A stretch of DNA of 64,000 nucleotides from Bacteroidales bacterium (lineage in GTDB: Bacteria > Bacteroidota > Bacteroidia > Bacteroidales > F082), in contig JAKIVD010000003.1 of NCBI GenBank assembly GCA_021647205.1, positions 62,001-126,000 on the forward strand, in the 5' to 3' direction. The translations under genes and the position numbers were made by a program. Below the pieces are notes generated by a model. That model searched no databases, was not told where the DNA came from, and saw only the letters and a program-made list of their open reading frames with translations. This document shows positions 24,991 to 32,973 of this stretch, one piece after another (the stretch's first letter is position 1; each line of letters starts with the position of its first letter).

Positions 24991-26205
24991 ATGGATAAAA
25001 GCATATTAGCCAACAGAATCCTGAACATGTCAGAATCGGCGACCCTGAAAATGACCGGCCTGAGCCGCGACCTCAAAGCCAAAGGTGTTGACGTCATTAC
25101 CCTGAGCATTGGGGAGCCGGACTTTAATACACCCGAAAATGTAAAAGATGCCGCCAAAAAAGCCATCGACAACAACATTACACATTACCCCCCCGTACCG
25201 GGATTTCCTGCCTTGCGCCAGGCCATTGCCGATAAATTGAAACGTGACAACGGACTGGATTATAAAGCAAGTCAGATTGTGGTTTCTAACGGGGCAAAAC
25301 ATTCCATTGCCAATGTTTTTATGTGTATTTTGAACGAAGGCGACGAAGTTATTGTTCCTTCCCCCTACTGGGTTTCCTATCCGGAAATGATTAAAATGGC
25401 CGATGGAAGACCCGTTGTTATTGATGCAGGAATTGAAGCCGATTTTAAAATAACACCTGCGCAAATTGAAGCGGTAATCACCCCGAAAACCAAAGCCATT
25501 ATTTTCAGCTCGCCCAGCAATCCGACAGGCTCTTTGTACACAAAAGATGAATTAAAAGCGCTGGCCAATGTGTTTAAGGCCCACCCGGATATTTTGGTTA
25601 TTTCGGATGAAATTTACGAACTGATTATTTTCTCGGGAAAGCATGAAAGCATTGCCGCTTTTGAAGAAATTAAAGAGCAGGTGGTGGTGGTAAATGGCGT
25701 TTCCAAGGGCTTTGCCATGACGGGTTGGCGGATTGGCTACATTGCTGCACCCCAAATTATTGCCGATGCCTGCAATAAAATACAGGGGCAGTACACATCG
25801 GGGGCATCCGGTATTTCGCAAATGGCTGCTTTGGAGGCAATGAACAATCCACCGGAAAATTCGCCCGAACTCATGAAAATGGTGGCTGCTTTTAAAGAGC
25901 GTCGCGATTTGCTAATCCGTTTGGTAAAAGAAATTCCCGGTTTCAAAACCAACACGCCCGAAGGCGCTTTTTATCTTTTTCCGGATGTGAGTGCATATTT
26001 CGGGAAGAAGAACGGTACAACAACCATCAGCAACAGCAACGACCTTTGTTTGTATTTGCTTGACAAAGCACATGTGGCACTGGTTCCCGGCGAGGCTTTT
26101 GGCGCTCCCGAATGTATCCGGATTTCCTATGCCACTTCAACTGATAAAATTGAAGAGGCTGTAAAAAGAATAGCCACTGCCTGTAACAAACTAAACTCCC
26201 GGTGA
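24991..26205 (+). CDS. class I aminotransferase, aspartate aminotransferase type
   Basis: A 404-residue PLP enzyme of fold type I. LSIGEPDFNTPENVKDA (about 36-52), the Tyr/Asn region SSPSNPTGSLY (about 170-180) and the PLP Lys in NGVSKGFAMTGWRIGY (about 235-250) are all intact, with an Arg near the C-terminus (CIRISYA) for the alpha-carboxylate. It likely interconverts aspartate and oxaloacetate, though related aromatic aminotransferases cannot be excluded. The stop overlaps the GTG of the next gene by 4 bases. Confidence 0.93.
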   Translation: MDKSILANRILNMSESATLKMTGLSRDLKAKGVDVITLSIGEPDFNTPENVKDAAKKAIDNNITHYPPVPGFPALRQAIADKLKRDNGLDYKASQIVVSNGAKHSIANVFMCILNEGDEVIVPSPYWVSYPEMIKMADGRPVVIDAGIEADFKITPAQIEAVITPKTKAIIFSSPSNPTGSLYTKDELKALANVFKAHPDILVISDEIYELIIFSGKHESIAAFEEIKEQVVVVNGVSKGFAMTGWRIGYIAAPQIIADACNKIQGQYTSGASGISQMAALEAMNNPPENSPELMKMVAAFKERRDLLIRLVKEIPGFKTNTPEGAFYLFPDVSAYFGKKNGTTTISNSNDLCLYLLDKAHVALVPGEAFGAPECIRISYATSTDKIEEAVKRIATACNKLNSR

Positions 26206-28160
26206 AGGATTATTATTCGCGGATACTGGATTTGCTCAGGCGATTGGGCATCGCACTTTTATTGTTTAGCCTCACCCGCTTGTTTTTTTACTTTTTCAAC
26301 CTCTCCCTTTTTTCTGATATTCGTTTTACTGAATTACTAAAGGCATTTTTTGTTGGTATCCGCTTCGACATCTCGGTACTGGTTTATTTTAACCTGCCCA
26401 TCATCCTGATGCACTTAATTCCGCTTGGGAAAGTCTATCATTCAAAAACTTACCAGCAGATTATACTCTACTATTTTGTGATTGTGAATTCGTTGCTGTT
26501 GTTGATTAACCTTGGGGATGCTGTCTTTTACCATTTCACACTCAAGCGTTCCACCATCGATGTCGTCAAGTTTATTTTCATCAGCGGGGATGTACTGAAC
26601 CTGCTACCTGAATTTTTTCTGGACTACTGGTATATTTCACTTGTTTTCGTAGCAATAGTCATCACCCTTCGCATTCCTTTTCGCATCGACCGACCCAAAA
26701 AAACACAAACGCATTCCCTCAGCTTCAAATTATTCGCAAAGCAATTACTGGTGATGGTATTGACACTGATTGTGCTGATGATTGGCGCCAGAGGCGGGCT
26801 TCAGGGCATTCCTTTGAGCATCATGCATGCCAATGCCTCCACCAATGCCAAACTTTCGCCCCTTGTTTTGAATACCCCTTTTACCTTAATGAAAACTTTC
26901 AATGACGAAACCATCGCCATCCGGACTTATTTTCCGTCTGATGAAATTAAAAACTACTTTCAGGTTGTAAAAAATCCGTCCAACGATGGTGCTTTTAAAA
27001 ACAAAAACGTTGTCATTCTGTTGCTGGAAAGCTTTTCGAAAGAATATGTCGGGAGTTTGAATAATTACAAAGGATACACGCCATTCCTTGATTCTCTCAT
27101 CGGTCATTCCCTTGTTTTTACCAATGCTTTTTCCAATGGTTACCGTTCGATGGATGCCATGCCTGCCGTGCTGATGTCGATTCCCTGCCTGATGAACGAC
27201 CCCATCATTACTTCGGCCTACAGCACCAATAATTTTACTGCTTTGGCTAAATTATTGAAAACTAAATCGTATGCCACAGCATTTTTTCACGGCGGAAACC
27301 AAGGCACACTGGGATTGGACGGTTTTGCCAAATTAAGTGGATTTGACAATTATTTTGGGAGAACAGAATACAATAACGATGATGACTTTGATGGCAACTG
27401 GGGCATTTATGACGAACCCTTTTTACAATATGTTATTCAGCATATTGATTCTTTGCCCGAGCCTTTTTTTGTGACCGGGTTTACGCTGAGTTCGCACTAC
27501 CCTTACACACTTCCCGAGAAATACGAAAACAAATTTACCAAAGGCCCTTTGCGGATTCACAGGGTTGTACGCTACACCGACTTTGCTTTGCAAGGCTTTT
27601 TTGAAACAGCAAAAACAAAACCCTGGTTCAACAATACCATCTTCATTATTTCAGCCGACCATCCGGCACAGTCCGTCATTCCTTCAAAGGCGGGGAACAT
27701 CAACGGAAAAACCAATTTACCTGACAAAGAACTGCTCCAATATTATAAAAATTCGTCCGGAAGATATGCTATTCCCCTCCTGATTTATGCGCCCGGTGAC
27801 ACTACTCTGCAAGGGGAAATCACCACCACGATACAACAAACGGATGTGATGCCCACCATCCTGAACCTTTTGCATTTTGAAAAACCCTACATCGCCTTTG
27901 GAAATGATGTTTTTGACAGCACTGTCATTCATGCAGCTTTTCATTATTACAACGGACTTTATCAGATTACTTCCGGAGATTACTGCTTGATTTTTGATGG
28001 GGAAAAACCAATAGCCCTCTACGAAAAGAGTGATGTTGGCCATATAGATAATCTTCTGGAAAAAGAACCGGAAAAAACCCTGGAGCTGGAAAACATATTG
28101 AAAGCCTATTTGCAGGAATTCAGTCATCGCCTGCGTGAAAACAAACTGATGGTTGAGTAG
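26202..28160 (+). CDS. LtaS-like membrane phosphoethanolamine/glycerol transferase (sulfatase fold)
   Basis: A 652-residue protein with five N-terminal membrane helices (to about residue 205) and a periplasmic alkaline phosphatase/sulfatase-like domain. VVILLLESFSKEYVG (about 269) carries the first metal Glu. NGYRSMDAMPAVLMSIP (about 312-328) gives the likely nucleophile Ser, and ISADHP (about 485) a metal Asp/His. In Gram-negatives such enzymes modify glycans or LPS with phospholipid head groups rather than making lipoteichoic acid. GTG start overlapping the aminotransferase stop by 4 bases. Confidence 0.88.
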   Translation: MKDYYSRILDLLRRLGIALLLFSLTRLFFYFFNLSLFSDIRFTELLKAFFVGIRFDISVLVYFNLPIILMHLIPLGKVYHSKTYQQIILYYFVIVNSLLLLINLGDAVFYHFTLKRSTIDVVKFIFISGDVLNLLPEFFLDYWYISLVFVAIVITLRIPFRIDRPKKTQTHSLSFKLFAKQLLVMVLTLIVLMIGARGGLQGIPLSIMHANASTNAKLSPLVLNTPFTLMKTFNDETIAIRTYFPSDEIKNYFQVVKNPSNDGAFKNKNVVILLLESFSKEYVGSLNNYKGYTPFLDSLIGHSLVFTNAFSNGYRSMDAMPAVLMSIPCLMNDPIITSAYSTNNFTALAKLLKTKSYATAFFHGGNQGTLGLDGFAKLSGFDNYFGRTEYNNDDDFDGNWGIYDEPFLQYVIQHIDSLPEPFFVTGFTLSSHYPYTLPEKYENKFTKGPLRIHRVVRYTDFALQGFFETAKTKPWFNNTIFIISADHPAQSVIPSKAGNINGKTNLPDKELLQYYKNSSGRYAIPLLIYAPGDTTLQGEITTTIQQTDVMPTILNLLHFEKPYIAFGNDVFDSTVIHAAFHYYNGLYQITSGDYCLIFDGEKPIALYEKSDVGHIDNLLEKEPEKTLELENILKAYLQEFSHRLRENKLMVE

Positions 28161-28207
28161 TGCTTCAATAAAACCTTTAGCTACTTTCCCTAAAAATCAG
28201 CTTTTAT

Positions 28208-28215
28208 TACCTTTG
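28208..28215 (+). promoter_or_regulatory. -7 box of the heptose kinase gene
   Basis: TACCTTTG, exact TAnnTTTG, 19 bases before the ATG at 28235. The flanking TTATTACCTTTGC resembles the box at 9548. Confidence 0.6.
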
Positions 28216-28234
28216 CACTTCATAAAAAATAAAC

Positions 28235-29233
28235 ATGCTGACAACCGAACTGCTTTCAAGAATCTTTAATGGCTTTAACAACAAAACCATCCTCATTATT
28301 GGCGATGTGATGGTGGATGCTTATTTATGGGGGCATGTGGAACGGATTTCGCCGGAAGCCCCGGTACCCATTGTTTCTGTCGAAAAGCGGGAAAACAGGC
28401 TGGGCGGCGCTGCCAATGTGGGGCTGAATATCAGCTCGCTGGGCGCCGCTGCCATTATTTGTTCGGTGATTGGAAATGATGTAAAAGGTAACGAATTTCT
28501 TGCCCTGCTCGACGAAGAGGGGCTTAACTGCGAAGGAATTATTCAAAGCAGCAAACGTGTTACCACTACCAAATTCAGGGTAATTGGCAACAATACCCAA
28601 ATGCTGAGGGTGGATGAAGAAATTACCAGCGACCTGGAAAAAGAAGAAATGATTTTACTCCGGGAACGCATCACCGATATCTTCCGTAAAAAAAATATTG
28701 ACGCTGTTATTTTCCAGGATTACGACAAAGGAACAATCAACGGACAACTCATTTCATCGGTAGTGGAAATGGCAAGCAGTAAAAATATTCCTGTGATTGT
28801 TGATCCGAAAAAGAAAAATTTCCTTAGCTATAAAAATGTTACGCTTTTCAAACCCAACCTGAAAGAAATCAAAGAAGGGCTGAATATCAGTTTCGACGCC
28901 AACAATATCGATGAAGTGAAAACGGCCGTCGCTAAGTTACAGGCCCTTCTGAAAGCAGAAATGGTACTAAACACCCTGTCGGAAAACGGGGTGTTTATTC
29001 AATGGGCAAAGGGTTCTGAAATTATTCCTGCCCACTACCGCACTATTGTTGATGTTTCGGGTGCCGGCGATACGGTTATCAGCGTGGCTGCGCTGTGCCT
29101 GGCCTCCGAAATGGAAGCCCCCGACCTGGCCGCACTGGCCAATCTTGCCGGCGGTATTGTTTGCGAAGAAGTGGGTGTAGTCCCCATCAACAAAACCAAA
29201 TTTCAGGACGAAGCCATCAGGTTGTTGGCCTGA
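28235..29233 (+). CDS. rfaE1: D-glycero-beta-D-manno-heptose-7-phosphate kinase
   Basis: A 332-residue PfkB-family kinase corresponding to the first domain of HldE. ISPEAPVPIV and RLGGAANVGLNI (about 38-60) are the sugar-binding signature. FQDYDKGTI (about 165), the VDPKK strand (about 188) and the catalytic DVSGAGDTVISV (about 272-283) are intact. It makes heptose 1,7-bisphosphate for the LPS inner core. The adenylyltransferase domain is not fused and must be encoded elsewhere, as is common in Bacteroidota. Confidence 0.94.
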   Translation: MLTTELLSRIFNGFNNKTILIIGDVMVDAYLWGHVERISPEAPVPIVSVEKRENRLGGAANVGLNISSLGAAAIICSVIGNDVKGNEFLALLDEEGLNCEGIIQSSKRVTTTKFRVIGNNTQMLRVDEEITSDLEKEEMILLRERITDIFRKKNIDAVIFQDYDKGTINGQLISSVVEMASSKNIPVIVDPKKKNFLSYKNVTLFKPNLKEIKEGLNISFDANNIDEVKTAVAKLQALLKAEMVLNTLSENGVFIQWAKGSEIIPAHYRTIVDVSGAGDTVISVAALCLASEMEAPDLAALANLAGGIVCEEVGVVPINKTKFQDEAIRLLA

Positions 29234-29305
29234 TTTGGTTTTATTTCTATTGCATCAATCAGGGAAACAAGAGATATTGAAATTTGGAAAAGAAAATCTG
29301 AATCA

Positions 29306-30022
29306 TTGAAAAATAACGAAAATATAAAGGGCAGTAAAAAGCAAAAGGTAGAAGCCATGTTCGACAACATTGCCCACCGCTACGATTTCCTGAATCATTT
29401 TTTATCGGCAGGAATTGATATCCAATGGCGGAAAAAAGTACGACGCTTGCTGGCGCCACACCACCCCAAACAAATTCTTGACGTTGCAACCGGCACCGGT
29501 GACCTGGCCGTTGAACTGGTAAAACTGAAACCCGGCCACATCGTTGGTGTTGACATTTCAGAAGGCATGCTCAATATCGGCAAAGAAAAAATAGCCCGGA
29601 AAAAACTTGACAAAATTATTACGCTCGAAGTCGGCGACTCGGAAAACCTGCGCTTCGAATCCAATAATTTTGATGCGGTGACCGTCGCTTTTGGTGTCCG
29701 AAATTTTGAAAACCTGCAAGCCGGCCTGAAAGAAATGAACCGTGTGTTAAAACCCGGCGCTAGGGTGGCCATCCTCGAATTCTCAAAGCCCAAGAAATTT
29801 CCCTTCAAAAATATCTACCAGTTTTATTTTAAATTCATCCTGCCCGGTTTCGGAAAAATAGTCTCCAAAGACAACGAGGCCTACACCTACCTTCCCGAAT
29901 CGGTTCAGCAGTTTGCCGAAGACACTGCCTTTTTGAAGGAAATGGAAAGCGCCGGATTTAGGAATAACAAGCAACAAAGGCTGACTTTTGGAATAGCAAC
30001 TCTATATTCCGGAACAAAGTAA
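29306..30022 (+). CDS. menG: demethylmenaquinone methyltransferase
   Basis: A 238-residue SAM methyltransferase (UbiE/MenG). VEAMFDNIAHRYDFLNHFLS (about 15-34) and the SAM site ILDVATGTGDLAVELV (about 57-72) are diagnostic, as are FGVRNFENLQAGLKEMNRVLKPG and the FYFKFILPGFG segment near 175. It completes menaquinone, the likely quinone substrate of Nqr. No ATG precedes the conserved N-terminus, so the TTG at 29306 is taken as start. It is followed by porT, a pairing I recall as conserved in the phylum. Confidence 0.95.
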   Translation: MKNNENIKGSKKQKVEAMFDNIAHRYDFLNHFLSAGIDIQWRKKVRRLLAPHHPKQILDVATGTGDLAVELVKLKPGHIVGVDISEGMLNIGKEKIARKKLDKIITLEVGDSENLRFESNNFDAVTVAFGVRNFENLQAGLKEMNRVLKPGARVAILEFSKPKKFPFKNIYQFYFKFILPGFGKIVSKDNEAYTYLPESVQQFAEDTAFLKEMESAGFRNNKQQRLTFGIATLYSGTK

Positions 30023-30027
30023 CACAA

Positions 30028-30128
30028 CCATCAAACAGTCAAACCATCAAACAGTCAAACCATCAAACCATCAAACAGTCAAACAGTCAAACCATCAAAC
30101 AGTCAAACCATCAAACAGTCAAACCGTC
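30028..30128. repeat. 8-bp tandem repeat array (AAACAGTC / AAACCATC)
   Basis: About 12 head-to-tail octamers, alternating AAACAGTC and AAACCATC, begin just after the menG stop. Their complement is GACTGTTT/GATGGTTT, so this is the same octamer family as at 10296-10446 in the opposite orientation. Confidence 0.9.
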
Positions 30129-30139
30129 CAATATTTTAC

Positions 30140-30147
30140 TAATTTTG
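30140..30147 (+). promoter_or_regulatory. -7 box upstream of porT
   Basis: TAATTTTG, exact TAnnTTTG, 65 bases before the porT start and directly after the octamer array. This would let porT be transcribed apart from menG. Confidence 0.5.
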
Positions 30148-30212
30148 CGCCTCATTTTTTATGGCAAATACTATTCAAAGCATTCAGACGTTAAGTTAAA
30201 AATTATTTCAGT

Positions 30213-30983
30213 TTGAGAAAAGCAACAATTATAGCAACAGTCCTTATTTTTGCCGCCTTACTATTTAACAAACAGGCTTCTGCTCAAAAAAGAAAGGTGT
30301 TTAACATGCCTTCTTACGATGAGCAGCTCTTCCACCCGGGCTTTTTCTTGGGGATAAACCAAATGCTGTTCAGTGTAAAAACCGTTGACAGCCTTCCGTT
30401 TATTAAATGGGAGCAGGAACAGTCGCCCGATATTTTTGCCGATTCCCTTTTTGTTCAAAGCGTTACTTCAACACCTACACCAGGATTCACCATCGGCATT
30501 GTGGCGAACCTCAGGGTGGCAAAAAACCTCGACTTCCGCTTTGTCCCCTCCCTGTCCTTTGGGGAAAGGTTGCTGAATTACAATATCCTGTCATATGACG
30601 AAGGGAATACACAAGTGATTGAAACGCAAAAAAGCATCACTTCAACTACAGTTGATTTCCCCTTTCTTTTTAAGTACAAGTCCAAACGCCTGAACAATAT
30701 GCGCATGTATGTTCTGGCCGGTGCCAAATACAGCCTCGACCTGGCTTCGCAGAAAAAAGCACAAAAGAACAGCAGCGATATTACCGTTAAAATTAAGAAA
30801 CACGATATTGCCCTCGAAGCGGGGGCCGGCGTGGACTTTTATGCCGACCTTTTTAAATTTGGCATCGAACTTAAAATGGGCTATGGGTTTTTCAACATGA
30901 TCAAGCAGGAAGGAAACCTTTATACCGACAGTATCGAAAGGCTCAACTCAAAGGTCTTTATGCTGTCGTTTACATTTGAATAA
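30213..30983 (+). CDS. porT: PorT family type IX secretion/outer-membrane barrel protein
   Basis: A 256-residue outer-membrane protein with signal peptide (residues 1-24, ...ASAQ). HPGFFLGINQMLFSV (about 41-55), GFTIGIVANLRVAKNLDFRF (about 90-109, in segments), SITSTTVDFPFLFKYKS and the terminal VFMLSFTFE show the eight-strand PorT barrel. PorT is needed for the type IX secretion system. Position after menG supports PorT over other small barrels. The start is TTG at 30213. Confidence 0.85.
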   Translation: MRKATIIATVLIFAALLFNKQASAQKRKVFNMPSYDEQLFHPGFFLGINQMLFSVKTVDSLPFIKWEQEQSPDIFADSLFVQSVTSTPTPGFTIGIVANLRVAKNLDFRFVPSLSFGERLLNYNILSYDEGNTQVIETQKSITSTTVDFPFLFKYKSKRLNNMRMYVLAGAKYSLDLASQKKAQKNSSDITVKIKKHDIALEAGAGVDFYADLFKFGIELKMGYGFFNMIKQEGNLYTDSIERLNSKVFMLSFTFE

Positions 30984-30984
30984 A

Positions 30985-31689
30985 ATGGCAAAAAAAGCCT
31001 CAGAAACCCGCTCAGGGCAGGATCAGCTTTTCGAAGAGCTTATCGGAAAAGCCGAACTAAAACAGCTTGTTTACCGCAATACACTAGAGGCTTTCAAGCT
31101 GATCAAAGAAAACATCAACCATTTGGTTGCAGATTACAATAACTATTGCGAACTCAAAAAGGTAAAACAACCCATCCCCTTTGTGGCTAAAGAAACAGGT
31201 GATTTTCAAACAGAGTTGAAATTTGCCGGCGATTTGTTGCTCTTTAACATGCACACCAATATTTTCGAGTTCCCCCGTCAGCATGAAATCTTGCGCAGTT
31301 CCTATGTAAAAGCGGACAAAAGCAGGTCGTATTGCGGGATGATCAACATCTATAATTTTCTTTCCGATTCGTTTAAATACAACCGCGTAAACGATTCGGG
31401 CTACCTGATTGGACGCATCTTCGTGAACAAAGACATGAGCTATTTTATTGAAGGAAAGCGCGAACTTGGTTTTCTGTTCAATAATTTCGGGAAGACCCTT
31501 CTCGACAAGGAAAAAGCCAGAACGATTGTTGAGGCTGCCATTTCTTACACCATTCATTTCGATTTGTTGACCCCGCCATACGAGCAGATGAAAGTTGTGA
31601 GCGTGAATGAGATGAAGAACACGCTGGATGCCATCTCGCTGAAAACAGGCAAGCGACTGGGTTTTCAATTCCAGGCTGACCAGGCTTAG
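30985..31689 (+). CDS. conserved protein of unknown function downstream of porT
   Basis: A 234-residue soluble protein with no signal peptide or membrane segment. I do not recognise its family. The N-terminal part is helical (LFEELIGKAELKQLVYRNT). The centre is rich in aromatic residues (LLLFNMHTNIFEFPRQH about 85-101, YCGMINIYNFLSDSFKYN about 118-135). The ATG at 30985, 1 base after the porT stop, is preferred over a TTG at 30976. Cotranscription with porT suggests, but does not show, a link to secretion. Confidence 0.75.
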   Translation: MAKKASETRSGQDQLFEELIGKAELKQLVYRNTLEAFKLIKENINHLVADYNNYCELKKVKQPIPFVAKETGDFQTELKFAGDLLLFNMHTNIFEFPRQHEILRSSYVKADKSRSYCGMINIYNFLSDSFKYNRVNDSGYLIGRIFVNKDMSYFIEGKRELGFLFNNFGKTLLDKEKARTIVEAAISYTIHFDLLTPPYEQMKVVSVNEMKNTLDAISLKTGKRLGFQFQADQA

Positions 31690-31823
31690 CGAACAGAAAA
31701 GATACAGCCCGTTTGGCACCCCTCCCCCTGCCTGTTCTGCGCATAGCTCCCGACATCAAACCTGGAATCCCACTCCCTCTTTTCCCGGCTTTGAAGATAT
31801 GCCCGGTTTTTTTTCATAAAAAC

Positions 31824-31852
31824 TTGGTCAATTAAAATATTTTCTATTTTTG
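31824..31852 (+). promoter_or_regulatory. promoter of tRNA-Glu
   Basis: TTG at 31824-31826, 18 bp, then TATTTTTG at 31845-31852: both Bacteroidota promoter elements, 19 bases before the tRNA. Confidence 0.75.
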
Positions 31853-31871
31853 CAGCCGCAATTGACACCAT

Positions 31872-31945
31872 GGTCCGTTCGTCTAGCCAGGTCAGGACGC
31901 CAGGTTTTCATCCTGGTAACACGGGTTCGAATCCCGTACGGACTA
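31872..31945 (+). tRNA. tRNA-Glu (UUC)
   Basis: A 74-nt cloverleaf: acceptor GGTCCGT/ACGGACT (first pair G-T), anticodon arm CCAGG-TTTTCAT-CCTGG giving TTC, T arm ACGGGTTCGAATCCCGT. CCA is not encoded. It has its own promoter and a strong terminator. Confidence 0.95.
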
Positions 31946-31946
31946 C

Positions 31947-31985
31947 AAAAACCCCCTAAAAACAATGTTTTGCGGGGGTTTTCCT
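31947..31985 (+). terminator. terminator of tRNA-Glu
   Basis: AAAAACCCCC (31947-31956) pairs with GGGGGTTTT (31974-31982), followed by more T. It starts two bases after the tRNA. Confidence 0.85.
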
Positions 31986-32038
31986 TTCTACTGCACTGGT
32001 TAATGGCGTCGCCTTGCTTAACCTTAAAAATGCAAATA

Positions 32039-32695
32039 ATGAAAACAGAAAACCTTCACCTGCTGTTAGGCATCAGAAACTTAACTGATTCAACTTATAT
32101 TTTAGAAGTGGAACGAAAAGGCCTTGATTTTGAACCGGGGCAACACATCCTGATGGGCAGGGCCGACAGCATTCATAAACGCGAATACTCCATTTACAGT
32201 GGGAACAATGACAAATATCTGGAACTGTTAATCAAAGAAGTTGAAGAAGGCCTCGTGTCCATTAACCTTAAAAAACTTTCGGATGGCGATCAGGTTGAAA
32301 TTGAGGGGCCATTGGGCTTTTTCGGACTTGACGAAAAAGCGGTCGAACAAAAAAAGAAATTTCTGTTTGTGGCCAGCGGAACGGGAATCGCCCCCTTTCA
32401 CAGCATGGTAAAAAGTATTCCCAACCTGGATTACACCCTTTTGCATGGTGTCAGATACGCAAGCGAAGCTTACGAAAAAGAAGCCTACGACCGGGAGAAA
32501 TACATCCTGTGCACAACCGGCGACAAAGACGGCGACTTTCATGGCCGGGTTACCGATTACATCAAACAACATCAATTTGATAAAGACACGATTTGCTACT
32601 TTTGCGGTAACTTCAACATGATAAAAGATGCAATGGACCTGCTTTCAAAAAAAGGATTTCCTTCGGGTCAATTGCATGCTGAGGTTTATTTTTGA
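32039..32695 (+). CDS. ferredoxin-NADP reductase-like FAD oxidoreductase
   Basis: A 218-residue FNR-fold protein. The N-terminal FAD barrel has FEPGQHILMG (about 31) and REYSIYSG (about 48-55), the RxYS motif. The NADP domain has LFVASGTGIAPFHSMV (about 108) and YFCGNFNMIKDAMDLL near the C-terminus. It is shorter than classical Fpr (about 250). It could exchange electrons between NAD(P)H and ferredoxin or flavodoxin. The frame stays open upstream through the tRNA, but the ATG at 32039 is the only sensible start. Confidence 0.85.
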   Translation: MKTENLHLLLGIRNLTDSTYILEVERKGLDFEPGQHILMGRADSIHKREYSIYSGNNDKYLELLIKEVEEGLVSINLKKLSDGDQVEIEGPLGFFGLDEKAVEQKKKFLFVASGTGIAPFHSMVKSIPNLDYTLLHGVRYASEAYEKEAYDREKYILCTTGDKDGDFHGRVTDYIKQHQFDKDTICYFCGNFNMIKDAMDLLSKKGFPSGQLHAEVYF

Positions 32696-32698
32696 CAG

Positions 32699-32960
32699 CC
32701 GGCCTTCCAGCGTGCCTGCACCTGGAAGAGCCTGAAATGATGAAACACAACGCTTCCAGGTTCTGCAAACAATGGAAGGTTGTTTAAAAGGCCTTCCAGC
32801 GTGCCTGCACCCGGAAGAGCCTGAAATGAGGAAACACAACGCTTCCAGGTTCTGCAAACACTGGAAGGTTGTTTAAAAGGCCTTCCAGCGTGCCTGCACC
32901 TGGAAGAGTCTGAAATGATGAAACACAACGCTTCCAGGTTATGCAAACACGGGAAGGTTG
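32699..32960. repeat. REP-like array, second variant
   Basis: Three units with an 89 bp period (32701, 32790, 32879). Each has an A-type palindrome CTTCCAG, CGTGCCTGCAC, CTGGAAG (one copy CCGGAAG), then AGAGCCTGAAATGA, then a B-type one CTTCCAG, GTTCTGCAAACA, CTGGAAG with decay in two copies. Stems equal those of the arrays at 20621 and 21526, but loops and linkers differ. It fills the space between the FNR-like gene and the MiaB-like gene. Confidence 0.9.
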
Positions 32961-32973
32961 AATAACAGAAACC

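Noticed and set aside
26202-28160. True lipoteichoic acid synthase
   Set aside because: The organism is Gram-negative by its LPS and outer-membrane genes; the fold also serves other head-group transferases, so only LtaS-like is justified.
31850-32038. N-terminal extension of the FNR-like protein
   Set aside because: The frame runs through tRNA-Glu and its terminator; the family fold starts at the ATG at 32039.
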